This document shows positions 17,842-28,082 of a stretch of 64,000 nucleotides of DNA, piece after piece. Source of the stretch: Tenuifilum sp. 4138str (GTDB taxonomy: Bacteria > Bacteroidota > Bacteroidia > Bacteroidales > Tenuifilaceae); assembly GCF_041102575.1 (NCBI RefSeq), contig NZ_JBGCUE010000007.1, positions 117,413-181,412 of the forward strand, written 5' to 3'. The position numbers and the translations under genes are program-made. The first letter of the stretch is position 1. The number at the start of each line of letters is the position of its first letter. Below the pieces are notes generated by a model. It saw only the letters and a list, made by a program, of their open reading frames with translations. It was not told the origin of the DNA and did not search any database.

Positions 17842-18293
17842 CTGGTTTTGATTCTTTCCGTCTGTTAATCGGTTTATTAGCCATTTAGTATTTGTCTTTT
17901 TTATACTGCACAAACCTATCCACGAAGTACGAATTTATTTTGTTTTTTTTGAGCGTTGGCAAATGCAGCGCATTCACGAACACCTATAAAAAACAAACAA
18001 ACTGTGAGTAATCCTAAAACCGTCCTAAAAGTCGGTTACTTGGGCGGAAAAGATGGAAGCTATTCCCCCTGCTAGCGCGGATTTGTAATCCGTGCTAGCA
18101 ACATAAATGCGAAACCCGCCTGTTTTGGGTGGGTTTTGTTACGTTTTAGAGGGCGAGCTGCTGTACCCTTCGCTTTGTGATGAATGCTTCCCCTTGCTCG
18201 AGCATGACTTCCTGTCGCGTTCGCTTATTTTTGTGGAATGCACTAGGGAACGCACACCAGTATTGAGGTTTTTGCTATTAATGGAGCCATGGC
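17842..18293. other. gene-free DNA with two hairpins
   Basis: A 14-bp stem TGCTAGCGCGGATT / AATCCGTGCTAGCA (18070-18100; one G-T pair, 3-nt loop) looks like a dispersed palindromic element. A weaker hairpin, AAACCCGCC...GTGGGTTT (about 18112-18138), follows. No gene is supported between 17503 and 18293. Confidence 0.6.
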
Positions 18294-19745
18294 TTATTGG
18301 TTATCCACCTTTGCCTCAAGGGCGTCCTGAATATCGGTAGGTATGTTTGTGAAAAAATTGTAACCGGTTAGGTTCTCAACGGAATCGACACTTACCCGGT
18401 AGTATGTCCACTGGTACTTTGAACACTCCTGATTGTTAGGAATAACCACTGCAATAACCCTTGTTGAGGTGTTAATGCGCGATATGTCGTTGTTACCATT
18501 GGGGAGCACAAGCGCAATTTTCCATACATGGCTTGGAACCACAACGCCCGATTTTAGAATGGTGAAAGTGCCCTTGCTGCTGGTTCCTCCCTCGCCGTAA
18601 GGCCCACTGATTATGTAAAGCTCTGAACCGCTTTTTGCCAAGTTCCGGCAGTAGCTTTCAAAGTTCTCCCACACTATCTGGTTATTGTTAGGTGATTGGG
18701 GTACCATGTTAGTCATCAGGAAGGTTGCCGAGTTATCCTCAACTGTTTTTGTGCGGTCGGCACTGGGGCACATATGCCCACGGTCGAAACCGTACTGGGA
18801 ATAGTAAAAGTCCGATTCGGTTACGCGGTACCATGTGTCGGGCAATGTGTAATCGGCCCTGAAATCATCCTGGCGCGAAACGCTACCCAGCCAGCTGGAG
18901 TTTAGGTGCCATGCCACCCAGTTGGCAGTTCGTTTTGAGTTGTTGTACGATAAACAGTACTGGGGTTTAACCATTAGGTAGTTATTGGCACTCACAATAT
19001 TGGTGGTTGCACCTGTTGGATTGCCAAGTAAAAGGTGGTCGTTGTCAACTAGTGCTGGGTTTTCGGAAGCGGTGATAAAGGTTCGTTCAACGCTGTACGA
19101 TGTTCCTGCACTGGTTATTGCGTATGCACGGATATAATACTGTGTTCCACTTTCCAGGTTTTCTAAAGTAGCCGAAAAGGAGCCAGTGCCGCCATTAAGG
19201 GCAACTTTGTTATTGGCAATGGTAGGCATAGGTGATTTGCTCCAGCAGAATCCCCTTTCAGTTACCGTTTCACCTCCTGCCGAGATAATACTTGCCGAGC
19301 ATTGGGCTGCGGTTTTAGTTACTGATGTGAATGAAATATCGGAGATTGCTGCAAGTTCTGGCTGGGTTTTAAAGCTTACACTATTGCTGTATGTGGTTCC
19401 GTTGGCATTGGTGGCATAAGCTTTTATGTAGTATGTTGTGTTAGGGGCAAGACCCTTTATTGTGCTGGTGAATTCACCAATCCCCTTTCCATCAATATTC
19501 CTATAGTCTGAAATGGTTGGGTTTCCGGTGGTGTTCCAGCATACACCCTTGCTTAACACTTGCGTTCCACCATCGTCCAGTACCTTGCCATTACAAATGG
19601 CAGAATAGGTGTAAATGGTTGAAACTTCAACTGCTGAAATCTTTGGAAGAGCCTTATCATCATTACATCCAACCAGTGTAATTGTTCCCAGTAAGGTAAA
19701 AACAAGGATAAAAACCTTTGAGTATTTAATGACTGTTACTTTCAT
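18294..19745 (-). CDS. DNA/RNA non-specific endonuclease, lipoprotein with two FN3-like domains
   Basis: 483 residues. The N-terminus is a lipoprotein signal (hydrophobic core, LVGC at ~27). Two ~90-residue fibronectin III-like repeats follow (GVCWNTTGNPT, then GFCWSKSPMPT; each ends in YYIxAYA). The C-terminal ~270 residues are a NUC1-type nuclease: FDRGHMCPSADRT carries the catalytic His of the DRGH motif, and the downstream NMVPQSPNNNQIVWENFE supplies the Asn that binds magnesium. It probably degrades extracellular nucleic acid at the cell surface, for nutrition or defence. It is monocistronic. Confidence 0.92.
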   Translation of the reverse strand: MKVTVIKYSKVFILVFTLLGTITLVGCNDDKALPKISAVEVSTIYTYSAICNGKVLDDGGTQVLSKGVCWNTTGNPTISDYRNIDGKGIGEFTSTIKGLAPNTTYYIKAYATNANGTTYSNSVSFKTQPELAAISDISFTSVTKTAAQCSASIISAGGETVTERGFCWSKSPMPTIANNKVALNGGTGSFSATLENLESGTQYYIRAYAITSAGTSYSVERTFITASENPALVDNDHLLLGNPTGATTNIVSANNYLMVKPQYCLSYNNSKRTANWVAWHLNSSWLGSVSRQDDFRADYTLPDTWYRVTESDFYYSQYGFDRGHMCPSADRTKTVEDNSATFLMTNMVPQSPNNNQIVWENFESYCRNLAKSGSELYIISGPYGEGGTSSKGTFTILKSGVVVPSHVWKIALVLPNGNNDISRINTSTRVIAVVIPNNQECSKYQWTYYRVSVDSVENLTGYNFFTNIPTDIQDALEAKVDNQ

Positions 19746-19772
19746 GCCAATGTTAACTTATGCTATACCGTG

Positions 19773-19780
19773 CAAAAGTA
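19773..19780 (-). promoter_or_regulatory. -7 box for the nuclease gene
   Basis: On the minus strand TACTTTTG matches TAnnTTTG exactly, 27 bp before the ATG at 19745. Confidence 0.5.
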
Positions 19781-19914
19781 ATTATTTAGCATGGTAAGTA
19801 TAGTTAAGCTACATTTTACCGATGATTTTTAGATAAAATATGTACTTTTTCTTCAATATAGTAGTGGAATATTCTTGAATTGCCTGATAATTATAGTGAT
19901 AATAATTATTTATC

Positions 19915-22856
19915 CTATGACGATTCAAGACCTTTTGGGATGTTAATGGTAACCCTTGTTCCTTGTGGCGTGCCATCGTGGGAGTAAAGGTCAACTATTT
20001 GAATGTTAAACTTTTGGCCGTACATGGAGTTCAACAGGTCAATGCGTTGCTGGGTAATCTGAAAGCCTCTTGAGCGGTGTGCCTTATTGGTAGTTTCTTG
20101 AATTTTACGGGCTTGCTCCCTGCCTACGCCATTGTCCTCAATGGTGCAAAGTACCGATGTTTCCATATCGCTTATGGTTACCTGCACATGGCCCGATTTG
20201 TCCGGTTTAAGCATAATACCATGCCAAATGGCATTCTCCACAAAGGGTTGTATCATCAGGGTGGGGATTTTAATATCGAGAACCGATTCATTGTTCTGGT
20301 AATCGATATCGTAGGTGAATTTCCCCTGAAGCCTGAGGGCTTCCAGCTCAAGGTAAAGCCTAAGCGATTCTAGCTCATCGCGAAGCGGAATGGCAGAGTG
20401 GAGGGAGTTGTCGAGCGTAAAACGCATTAACCGGGCAAACTTGGTAAGGTATTTATGTGAGCTAATGGTATCTTTCTCCAGTATGTAGTACTGTATGGAG
20501 TTGAGGGTGTTAAAGATGAAGTGGGGGTTCATTTGCTGGCGTAACGATTGTTGCTTGTATAGGTTGATGTTGCTAATAAGCTCATTACGTTTTTTCAGCT
20601 CTGACAACCGAATGTAATAGATAAGGTATAAAAAGCCGCTAGCAAGTAAAGTAAATAATATGATAAACCAAATCCTTTGCCAGTATGGTGGATCAACAGT
20701 AAATGCAAGGGTTGCTGGAGTGCCCCAAACTCCGTTGGAATTCTGGGCCTCAACCTCAAAAGTAAACTTACCCGGTTTAAATGAAGTGTATAGGTTTTGA
20801 GTAGCTGAGGTATAAACCCAGCTTGAGTCAAGTCCCACAATACGAGACCTGTAAAGAACCTTTCCCATATTTTTATACGATAGCCCTACATACGATATGT
20901 TTAAATACTTTGTGCCATATGGAATGTTTATACTCCCGGGTGTCCAACTGTAAGTACTATCGTTAATTTCAATTGAGGTAATGTAGGTTTGAGGTTTGTA
21001 GCTGTTAGGTTTAATTCTAGCGGTAGGCAGAATTGACAAACCGCTGGTTGTCCCAACGTATGCAATAGAATCGTTTACATAAAGCGAAACAATATCGTTA
21101 CTAACTAAACCATCGCTGGTTGTAAGGTTTTGTATATTAAAACCATTACCTTCAATTGTAATAATTGACAATCCCTGCCTGGTGCCAACCCAAATCCTAT
21201 TTTTATGCGCAAAGAATGTGTAAACTGAGTTTGAAATCAACCCGTCGTTTTTTGTTATCTGGAAGGTTTTCCCCTTCTTATCCAGTAAAACTATACCGGC
21301 ACCATTTGTCCCAATCCAAAGCTTTTCTTCTTTTGGGTCAAAGTAAAGTGCATTGCCCGGGTATGCTAAAAGCGGATCTTCATCGCCAAGGTATTGAAAA
21401 AGCTTATTGGAGTACTTCCAAAGACCATTTGAGGTTAGGAACCAAACGTTTCCCTTGTTATCTTCCTCAATGCCAAGAATTAGAGCCGAAAACCCAGTTT
21501 CGCCGGAATGGTAAACCACTTTATTGTCCTGAATCTTAACTATCCCGTAGCCTGTTGACACCCAGTAATAATTACCCTTTCTTCCTTTAATGATTCTCCG
21601 TGGATAAACAGACGTTTCTGATTCAACCAAATGGTACTTATTGTTTTGGATGTAGCCAAGGTGTCCAAATGAGCAAATCCATAGTCTATTGTTAGCTTCA
21701 TCGCCCAAAAAGTAGCGGACATACGAGGCATTACCCTGGGCTTTATGTAAGTGTATTTTTTGTACTCTACCATCTTTTGTAACCATGTCAACCCATCCCA
21801 TCTGATAGCCAAGGTATATATTGCCATCCTTCTCGTACACAGCTTTTATCCTGTTATCGCTTAAGCCATTTTGGGTGGTAAGGGTTTGTATATGGATATT
21901 TGGGATATATAAAACGCCATTGTCAATGGTAGAAATCCAGTATGCTTCCTCTTTGTCCTTGAAAACTGAAGTTATTTGGAATTTCTTTAGTAACCTATTT
22001 GCGTTTAATCCATTTTGGTTTGATAATGGCGACAAGCGTAAACCTCCATCGAAATCGGCTGAAATAATATATTCATCATTGGCGCTTAACCAGATAGTTG
22101 ATTTATTTTGTTTATCAACCCATTTCAGCTTATTGTTAACAAAACACGAAATGGTTTCATCGAGCGAGATGTAAAGCGTTGAATCGTTAACTTTTAGACC
22201 AAAGGCATGAACGGGGTTGCTCCCGTTAAATACTGCATTTATTGGTATTCGGGTAGTTTTACTGGGCGAATTTATAATTAGCTCTTGCTTTAGAGGTTTA
22301 TCGGGATTTGAGATTAATATTTTTTTCCGTTAAATTCATTTATAACAGCTAACCCTTCGCTGTTAATACCGTCAATTTTTCGGAAAATACCTTCTGGTGT
22401 AATTTGAAAAATGCCATACTCTTTTACTCCCATGTAAACATTATCAAGGGTATCCACATAGAACGCCATCTTAATAGGCCCTTTTGATTTGGCTGGCATG
22501 TTTTGCCGTATCTTATTGTTGTGAGGGTAGGGGATTATTTTGCCATTTTCATAGTAGCAGAGTGCTCCTGAGTATGGGATAAACCAAATTCGACCCTTGT
22601 AGTCCTCGTATATTTCAAAAACAATATTATCCACAAGCCCCGATTGCACATCGAAATTTTTGAAAGAGTAGCCGTCGAACCTGCTAACGCCTGTACTGGT
22701 TGCCATCCAGATGTAGCCCTTTGAATCCTGAATCACATGGAATACCTCATTCCCAGCAAGTCCATCGTTTACGGTGAAGTTACGGTAAACAGGATCGTAC
22801 TGGCCAATTGCGATGGTTGCTAAAAGCAAAAATGGTATGGTTAGAAGCCTAGACAT
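19915..22856 (-). pseudogene. propeller sensor histidine kinase (LytS-like), split by a one-base shift
   Basis: A signal peptide and two-component-regulator propeller repeats (VFHVIQDSKGYIWMATSTGVSRFDG) run from 22856. The frame meets TAA at 22314-22316 just after a 7-A run (minus strand; plus 22320-22326). A -1 shift there opens a continuous frame to 19915, giving ~980 residues. It contains more propeller blades, a Y_Y_Y domain, one membrane helix (~20640) and a His_kinase/HATPase module with QMNPHFIFNTLNSIQ and DNGVGREQ. It would sense an external signal and phosphorylate a LytTR-type regulator, none of which is adjacent. The shift could be mutation, assembly error, phase variation or programmed slippage. 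Confidence 0.85.
22314..22856 (-). CDS. N-terminal propeller fragment, product as read from the frameshifted kinase
   Basis: Without slippage the first frame makes a 180-residue exported piece holding only the signal peptide (cleavage near AIGQ) and about three propeller blades. The rest (to 19915) would then need its own start; the first usable codon is a TTG near 22035, which has no signal peptide. Confidence 0.6.
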   Translation of the reverse strand: MSRLLTIPFLLLATIAIGQYDPVYRNFTVNDGLAGNEVFHVIQDSKGYIWMATSTGVSRFDGYSFKNFDVQSGLVDNIVFEIYEDYKGRIWFIPYSGALCYYENGKIIPYPHNNKIRQNMPAKSKGPIKMAFYVDTLDNVYMGVKEYGIFQITPEGIFRKIDGINSEGLAVINEFNGKKY

Positions 22857-22941
22857 TTATGCCGGTTGCGGGAAACTATTTTAACTAAAATTAATATATA
22901 TGCTAAAATAAGAAAATAATCAAAACATTTGAGCTAACAAT

Positions 22942-22975
22942 AAAAAAAAGCCGCACAAAGGCGGCTTTTTTTATA
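22942..22975 (-). terminator. intrinsic terminator of nifJ
   Basis: An 11-bp stem AAAAAAGCCGC / GCGGCTTTTTT (22944-22954 with 22961-22971) with a 6-nt loop, followed leftward by more T. It lies 15 bp after the nifJ stop. Confidence 0.9.
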
Positions 22976-22989
22976 TACATATCAACGGG

Positions 22990-25900
22990 TTACTCGTTAC
23001 CAGCCATTTTTTTGTAAGTGTTGTAACGCCACTTAGCATTCTCCTCGGCGGCCTTGAACAGTTCCTCGGCTTGTTGAGGGAACGAGAGCAGTAACGATGT
23101 GTAGCGCACTTCCCCTTTTAGGAAATCCTGGAACAGGTTCCATTCTGGCTCCTTGGAGTCGAGCTGGAAGGGGTTCTTTCCTTCAGCCTCAAGCATGGGG
23201 TTGTAACGGTAAAGCTGCCAGTAGCCTGACTTCACGGCCATTTTGGCCTCATTCTGGGTTGCGCCCATACCCTTGCGTATACCATGGTTGATACAGGGTG
23301 AGTAAGCAATGATCAACGAAGGTCCGGGGTAGGCTTCGGCTTCCTTAATGGCTTTGAAGTACTGGTTATGGTCAGCCCCCATGGCTACCTGGGCAACGTA
23401 AACGTATCCGTACGACATGGCCATCATGCCAAGGTCTTTCTTGCGAACGCGCTTACCCGATGCAGCAAACTTGGCTACAGCAGCAGCAGGAGTTGATTTT
23501 GAAGCCTGACCACCGGTATTGGAGTACACTTCGGTATCCATTACTAAAATATTAACATCCTCACCGGTTGAAAGTACATGGTCAAGACCGCCAAAACCAA
23601 TATCATATGCCCAGCCATCGCCACCAAATATCCAAACCGATTTCTTTTCAAAGTACTGCTTCAGGTTGAGCAGTTCCTTTGCTATAGGGCTATTTTCTTT
23701 TTCAAGTGCAGCAATGAGTTTTGCCGATGCTACACGCGATTGCTCTGCATTGTCTTTACCGGCAAGCCACTCTTTCATGGCTTCCTTAGTTTCAGCAGCA
23801 AAGTTCTCGTTTAGGGCCTCCTGGAGTTTCAGGGCTATGCGCTCGCGCAGCTTAGCCACACCAGTTGCTATACCAAAACCGTACTCAGCATTGTCCTCAA
23901 ATAGTGAGTTAGCCCAAGCAACACCTTTGCCATCCTTGTTGGCAGTGTATGGTGTTGAAGGAGCTGAACCACCATAGATAGATGAGCAACCTGTGGCGTT
24001 AGCAACAATCATTCTATCGCCATAAAGTTGAGTAATAGCCTTGATGTATGGGGTTTCACCACAGCCTGCACAAGCTCCGCTGAACTCAAATAGAGGCTGA
24101 GCAAACTGGCTGTTCTTTACCGATTTCTCTTTACCAAGTACATCCTTGTAACCCACCTTTTCGTGCATGTAATCGAAGCGTTCAGCTTCGGCCATCTGGG
24201 TTTCGATGGGTTTCATCACAAGGGCTTTAGTCTTGGCAGGACAAACATCGGCACAGTTACCGCAACCAGTACAGTCAAGTACGCTTACCTGAATGCGGAA
24301 GTTGTAATCCTTGATTCCGCCATTGCCACGAACGGTCTTTGTTCCTTCGGGAGCGTTCTTTAGTTCCTCATCGGTTAGTAGGAACGGACGGATAGCAGCA
24401 TGGGGACAAACGTATGAGCACTGGTTACATTGGATACAGTTTTCGGGTATCCATTCGGGTACATTAACTGCAATACCGCGTTTCTCGTACTTGGTGGTGC
24501 CTGCAGGGAAAGTACCATCCTCACGATCAATGAAAGCACTTACAGGTAAATCGTCGCCCTTTTGTAGGTTAATTGGTAGCACTACTTTATTAATGAATTC
24601 GGGAGCGCCTGCAATCTCTGATTGTTTCTCGGGTTCAAGGTTTGCCCACTCTGCCGGAACCTGAATTTTAATTACATCACCACCCCTATCAACAGCAGCG
24701 TAGTTCATTTTAAGCACCTCTTCACCCTTGCGGCCGTATGATTTCTCAATGGCCTTCTTCATCTCCTTAACTGCCAGTTCGTAAGGAATTACGTTGGCAA
24801 TCTTAAAGAATGCGCTTTGCATTATGGTGTTGGTGCGGTTACCTAAACCTATCTCTTCTGCAATTTGCGTTGCGTTGATTATGTAGAAGTTGATGTTATT
24901 CTGGGCAAGGTATTTTTTTACCGAGTTTGGTAATTTTTCCTTAACCTCATCGATGCTCCAAATGGTGTTGAGCAGGAAGGTACCGCCCTTTTGTAACCCT
25001 TTGAGCATATCGTACTTACCAAGGTAAGCCTGAACGTGGCAAGCCACAAAATCGGGGGTGTTTACAAGGTAGGGCGAGCGAATGGGCTGGTCGCCAAAAC
25101 GCAGGTGCGATACGGTAATACCTCCCGATTTCTTTGAGTCGTAGGCAAAGTAGGCCTGGCAGTATTTTTGGGTATTATCACCAATAATCTTGATTGAGTT
25201 CTTGTTAGCACCAACAGTACCGTCGGAGCCCAAGCCGTAAAATTTAGCCTGGAATGTACCCTTTGGTGAAAGGTTGATTTCTTGGCCTACAGGTAACGAC
25301 TTAAAGGTTACATCGTCAACAATACCAACGGTGAACTGGTTCTTGGGTTCTTTCATCTTAAGGTTCTCAAACACAGCAATCATTTGAGCTGGAGTTGTGT
25401 CCTTGGAGCTTAAGCCGTAACGGCCTCCAACAACAAGAGGAGCGTTTTCCATGCTATAGAATAGATCCTTAACATCAAGGTATAAAGGATCGCCATTGGC
25501 ACCGGGTTCCTTGGTGCGGTCAAGAACTGCTATGCGCTTAACGCTCTTGGGAAGAACCTTGAAGAAGTATTTTGCCGAGAACGGACGGTACAGGTGAACA
25601 ATAAGCACACCAACCTTTTCGCCTTTCGACATCAGGTAGTCAACGGTTTCCTTAAGGGTATCGGTAACTGAACCCATTGCAATGATGATATTCTCAGCGT
25701 TGGGGTCACCGTAGTAGTTGAATGGGTGGTACTCGCGACCGGTTAGCTTGGTAATTTCCTGCATGTATGCTTCCACAACATCGGGAACGGCATCGTAGAA
25801 CTTGTTAGCAGCCTCACGAGTCTGGAAGTAGATATCGGGGTTTTGGGCTGTACCGCGTGTAACAGGATGTTCAGGGTTGAGAGCCCTGTCGCGGAAAGCC

Positions 25901-26508
25901 TGTAGGGCTTTCTGGTCGATGAGCGGAGCCAAATCGTCGTTCTCTAAAACTTCGATCTTTTGAATCTCGTGCGATGTTCTGAAACCATCGAAGAAGTGAA
26001 GGAAAGGAACTCTGGTTTTGATGGCAGCCAGGTGAGCCACACCGGCAAGGTCCATCACTTCCTGAACACCACCGGTAGCCAACATGGCAAAACCGCACTG
26101 GCGAGTGCTCATCACGTCGCTGTGGTCGCCAAAGATTGACAACGCCTGGGCTGCAATGCTACGAGCAGAAACGTGGAATACACCCGGGAGTAACTCTCCC
26201 GAAATTTTATACATGTTGGGGATCATCAGCAACAACCCTTGCGATGCGGTGAAGGTTGATGTTAATGCACCTGATTGCAACGAACCATGCACTGCTCCTG
26301 CAGCACCAGCTTCGCTTTGCATTTCAACCACCTTTACTGTGTCGCCAAATATGTTCTTTCGACCAAATGCCGACCACTCGTCTACATACTCGGCCATGGT
26401 GGATGATGGGGTGATGGGGTAAATAGCTGCAACCTCGCTAAACATATATGCTATATGCGCAGCAGCATAGTTACCATCACATGTAATGAACTTTTTCTCT
26501 TTTCCCAT
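22990..26508 (-). CDS. nifJ: pyruvate:ferredoxin (flavodoxin) oxidoreductase
   Basis: 1172 residues from the ATG at 26508 (MGKEKKFITCDGN); an upstream frame to 26553 adds 15 atypical residues. All PFOR domains are fused: a pyrimidine-binding domain (ITPSSTMAEYVD), domains II/III, two ferredoxin 4Fe-4S motifs (CIQCNQCSYVC ~692; CTGCGNCADVC ~748), then CAGCGETPYIK and CSSIYGGS around the proximal cluster and TPP site, with GDGWAYDIGFGG. It converts pyruvate, CoA and oxidised ferredoxin to acetyl-CoA, CO2 and reduced ferredoxin, pointing to anaerobic metabolism. It is monocistronic with its own terminator. Confidence 0.97.
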   Translation of the reverse strand: MGKEKKFITCDGNYAAAHIAYMFSEVAAIYPITPSSTMAEYVDEWSAFGRKNIFGDTVKVVEMQSEAGAAGAVHGSLQSGALTSTFTASQGLLLMIPNMYKISGELLPGVFHVSARSIAAQALSIFGDHSDVMSTRQCGFAMLATGGVQEVMDLAGVAHLAAIKTRVPFLHFFDGFRTSHEIQKIEVLENDDLAPLIDQKALQAFRDRALNPEHPVTRGTAQNPDIYFQTREAANKFYDAVPDVVEAYMQEITKLTGREYHPFNYYGDPNAENIIIAMGSVTDTLKETVDYLMSKGEKVGVLIVHLYRPFSAKYFFKVLPKSVKRIAVLDRTKEPGANGDPLYLDVKDLFYSMENAPLVVGGRYGLSSKDTTPAQMIAVFENLKMKEPKNQFTVGIVDDVTFKSLPVGQEINLSPKGTFQAKFYGLGSDGTVGANKNSIKIIGDNTQKYCQAYFAYDSKKSGGITVSHLRFGDQPIRSPYLVNTPDFVACHVQAYLGKYDMLKGLQKGGTFLLNTIWSIDEVKEKLPNSVKKYLAQNNINFYIINATQIAEEIGLGNRTNTIMQSAFFKIANVIPYELAVKEMKKAIEKSYGRKGEEVLKMNYAAVDRGGDVIKIQVPAEWANLEPEKQSEIAGAPEFINKVVLPINLQKGDDLPVSAFIDREDGTFPAGTTKYEKRGIAVNVPEWIPENCIQCNQCSYVCPHAAIRPFLLTDEELKNAPEGTKTVRGNGGIKDYNFRIQVSVLDCTGCGNCADVCPAKTKALVMKPIETQMAEAERFDYMHEKVGYKDVLGKEKSVKNSQFAQPLFEFSGACAGCGETPYIKAITQLYGDRMIVANATGCSSIYGGSAPSTPYTANKDGKGVAWANSLFEDNAEYGFGIATGVAKLRERIALKLQEALNENFAAETKEAMKEWLAGKDNAEQSRVASAKLIAALEKENSPIAKELLNLKQYFEKKSVWIFGGDGWAYDIGFGGLDHVLSTGEDVNILVMDTEVYSNTGGQASKSTPAAAVAKFAASGKRVRKKDLGMMAMSYGYVYVAQVAMGADHNQYFKAIKEAEAYPGPSLIIAYSPCINHGIRKGMGATQNEAKMAVKSGYWQLYRYNPMLEAEGKNPFQLDSKEPEWNLFQDFLKGEVRYTSLLLSFPQQAEELFKAAEENAKWRYNTYKKMAGNE

Positions 26509-26554
26509 TTCAGTTTGATTGTTATGATGGTTAGTAATAATTTTTAAGCCCACG

Positions 26555-26562
26555 CAAAGTTA
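26555..26562 (-). promoter_or_regulatory. -7 box for nifJ
   Basis: On the minus strand TAACTTTG matches TAnnTTTG, 46 bp before the ATG at 26508. This also argues against a start at 26553, which would lie only a base or two past the box. Confidence 0.55.
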
Positions 26563-26823
26563 ATACTATTACCTGATTTTTTTCATGCTTTACAACAATT
26601 TGCAAAGTAGTACTTGAGAGTTAATGTGCTGAAAACGTTTGAAATACATCTTTTTTACTTGAAGCCCCAGTAATAATATGAAAGTAATTTGACTATTATT
26701 ATGATAATATGTAACCCGATTGTGAAAATTTTAACAACGCCATAAAAAATTTTTAAAATGTGATTTCGTTTTATTAGTTTCGCAAAATTCAATTTTTGCT
26801 AAAAAAAGTTAAAACCAAGCCGT

Positions 26824-28044
26824 ATGCCTAAACATTATAAGATTGGTATTTTAAAGGAAACCAAAACGCCACCCGATAGGCGGGTTGCCCTAACGCCTGA
26901 ACAGGTTGTTGAGGTAATGAATAAGTTTGAAAACGTTGATGTGGTGGTTCAACCCAGCGAGCTAAGGTGCTATAAGGATGATGAATATCTACGCGTTGGG
27001 GTAAAGTTACAGGATGATTTATCGGATTGCGACTTACTTATCGGTGTAAAGGAGACTAAAATCCCAACTATAATCCCGGGTAAAACATACATGGAATTTG
27101 CCCACGTGGCTAAAAAACAACCGCATAATCAGAAACTTATTCAGGCATTTGCCGAAAATAGCAATACAGTTATTGATTACGAGTATTTGACTGACAAGAA
27201 CGGGGTGCGCTTAGTGGCCTTTGGCCATTGGGCTGGTGTAGTTGGAGCATACAATGCCTTAAGGGCAATTTACCTAAAACACAAGTTGGGCGAGTTACCC
27301 CCTGCTCATACGCTTCACGATTACAATGAGCTTAAAGGCGTTTTGAGTGAAATTAGGTTGCCCGCACTTAAGTTTGTTATTACCGGTGGAGGCAGGGTGG
27401 CTGGTGGAGCACAGGAGGTGCTTGGGCAAGCCAATGTTGTTGAGGTTACTCACGAGGAGTTCTTATCCAGGGAATTTGATCATCCGGTTTACACCCGTTT
27501 GGATCCATGGCACTATGCCAAGCGCAAGGATGATAAACCTTTTGAGTGGGATAACTGGGTGAGTAACCCAGCCGACCACGTAAGCACTTTCTTACCCTAT
27601 GCTCATACTGCCGATGTGTTTATTGCTTGCCATTACTGGGATTTTCGTTCGCCCCACTTTTTCACGGTTGATGATATGAAGCAACCCGATTTCAGGATTT
27701 CAATTATTGCCGATGTAAGTTGCGATATTCCCGGCCCAATACCTTCAACCATAAAGGCTTCAACCATTGCCGATCCTTTCTTCGACTTCAATCCAACAAC
27801 CGGAAAGGAGGAACCTGCATTTTCGTGTGGCATGAATGTTACCGTTATGTCAATTGATAATTTACCCGGCGAGCTACCACGGGATGCCAGCGAGTTTTTT
27901 GGCCGATTGCTTATTGATAAGGTGCTACCGCATTTACTGTGCGACGATTGCGAGGGAGTTATTGAGCGAGCAACTGTCCTAAAGGATGGCAAGTTAACTC
28001 CCCGATACGCATACCTACAGGACTACCTCAGCGGGAAAGAGTAG
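26824..28044 (+). CDS. NAD(P)-dependent amino acid dehydrogenase (saccharopine/alanine dehydrogenase-like)
   Basis: 406 residues. The N-terminus, KIGILKETKTPPDRRVALTP, is the classic start of the alanine dehydrogenase / transhydrogenase / saccharopine dehydrogenase (Lys1) family. The Rossmann motif reads VITGGGRVAGGAQEVL (about 181-196). Overall length and DVSCDIPGPIPST fit Lys1-like proteins better than alanine dehydrogenase. Substrate is not certain: reversible reductive amination or lysine-forming saccharopine cleavage are options. TAGTTTCG at 26775-26782 is a near-match -7 box. It converges on aroC across a terminator. Confidence 0.75.
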   Translation: MPKHYKIGILKETKTPPDRRVALTPEQVVEVMNKFENVDVVVQPSELRCYKDDEYLRVGVKLQDDLSDCDLLIGVKETKIPTIIPGKTYMEFAHVAKKQPHNQKLIQAFAENSNTVIDYEYLTDKNGVRLVAFGHWAGVVGAYNALRAIYLKHKLGELPPAHTLHDYNELKGVLSEIRLPALKFVITGGGRVAGGAQEVLGQANVVEVTHEEFLSREFDHPVYTRLDPWHYAKRKDDKPFEWDNWVSNPADHVSTFLPYAHTADVFIACHYWDFRSPHFFTVDDMKQPDFRISIIADVSCDIPGPIPSTIKASTIADPFFDFNPTTGKEEPAFSCGMNVTVMSIDNLPGELPRDASEFFGRLLIDKVLPHLLCDDCEGVIERATVLKDGKLTPRYAYLQDYLSGKE

Positions 28045-28057
28045 TAAACGCGTTTTT

Positions 28058-28082
28058 AACCGGTGAATATCACCGGTTTTTT
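28058..28082 (+). terminator. intrinsic terminator after the Lys1-like gene
   Basis: Stem AACCGGTG / CACCGGTT (28058-28065 with 28071-28078) with a 5-nt loop, then TTTT. The aroC stop codon (28070-28072) lies inside the hairpin. Confidence 0.85.

Noticed and set aside
23519..26422. Several long frames opposite nifJ
   Set aside because: They are shadows of a strongly coding, codon-biased gene; all conserved motifs are on the minus strand.
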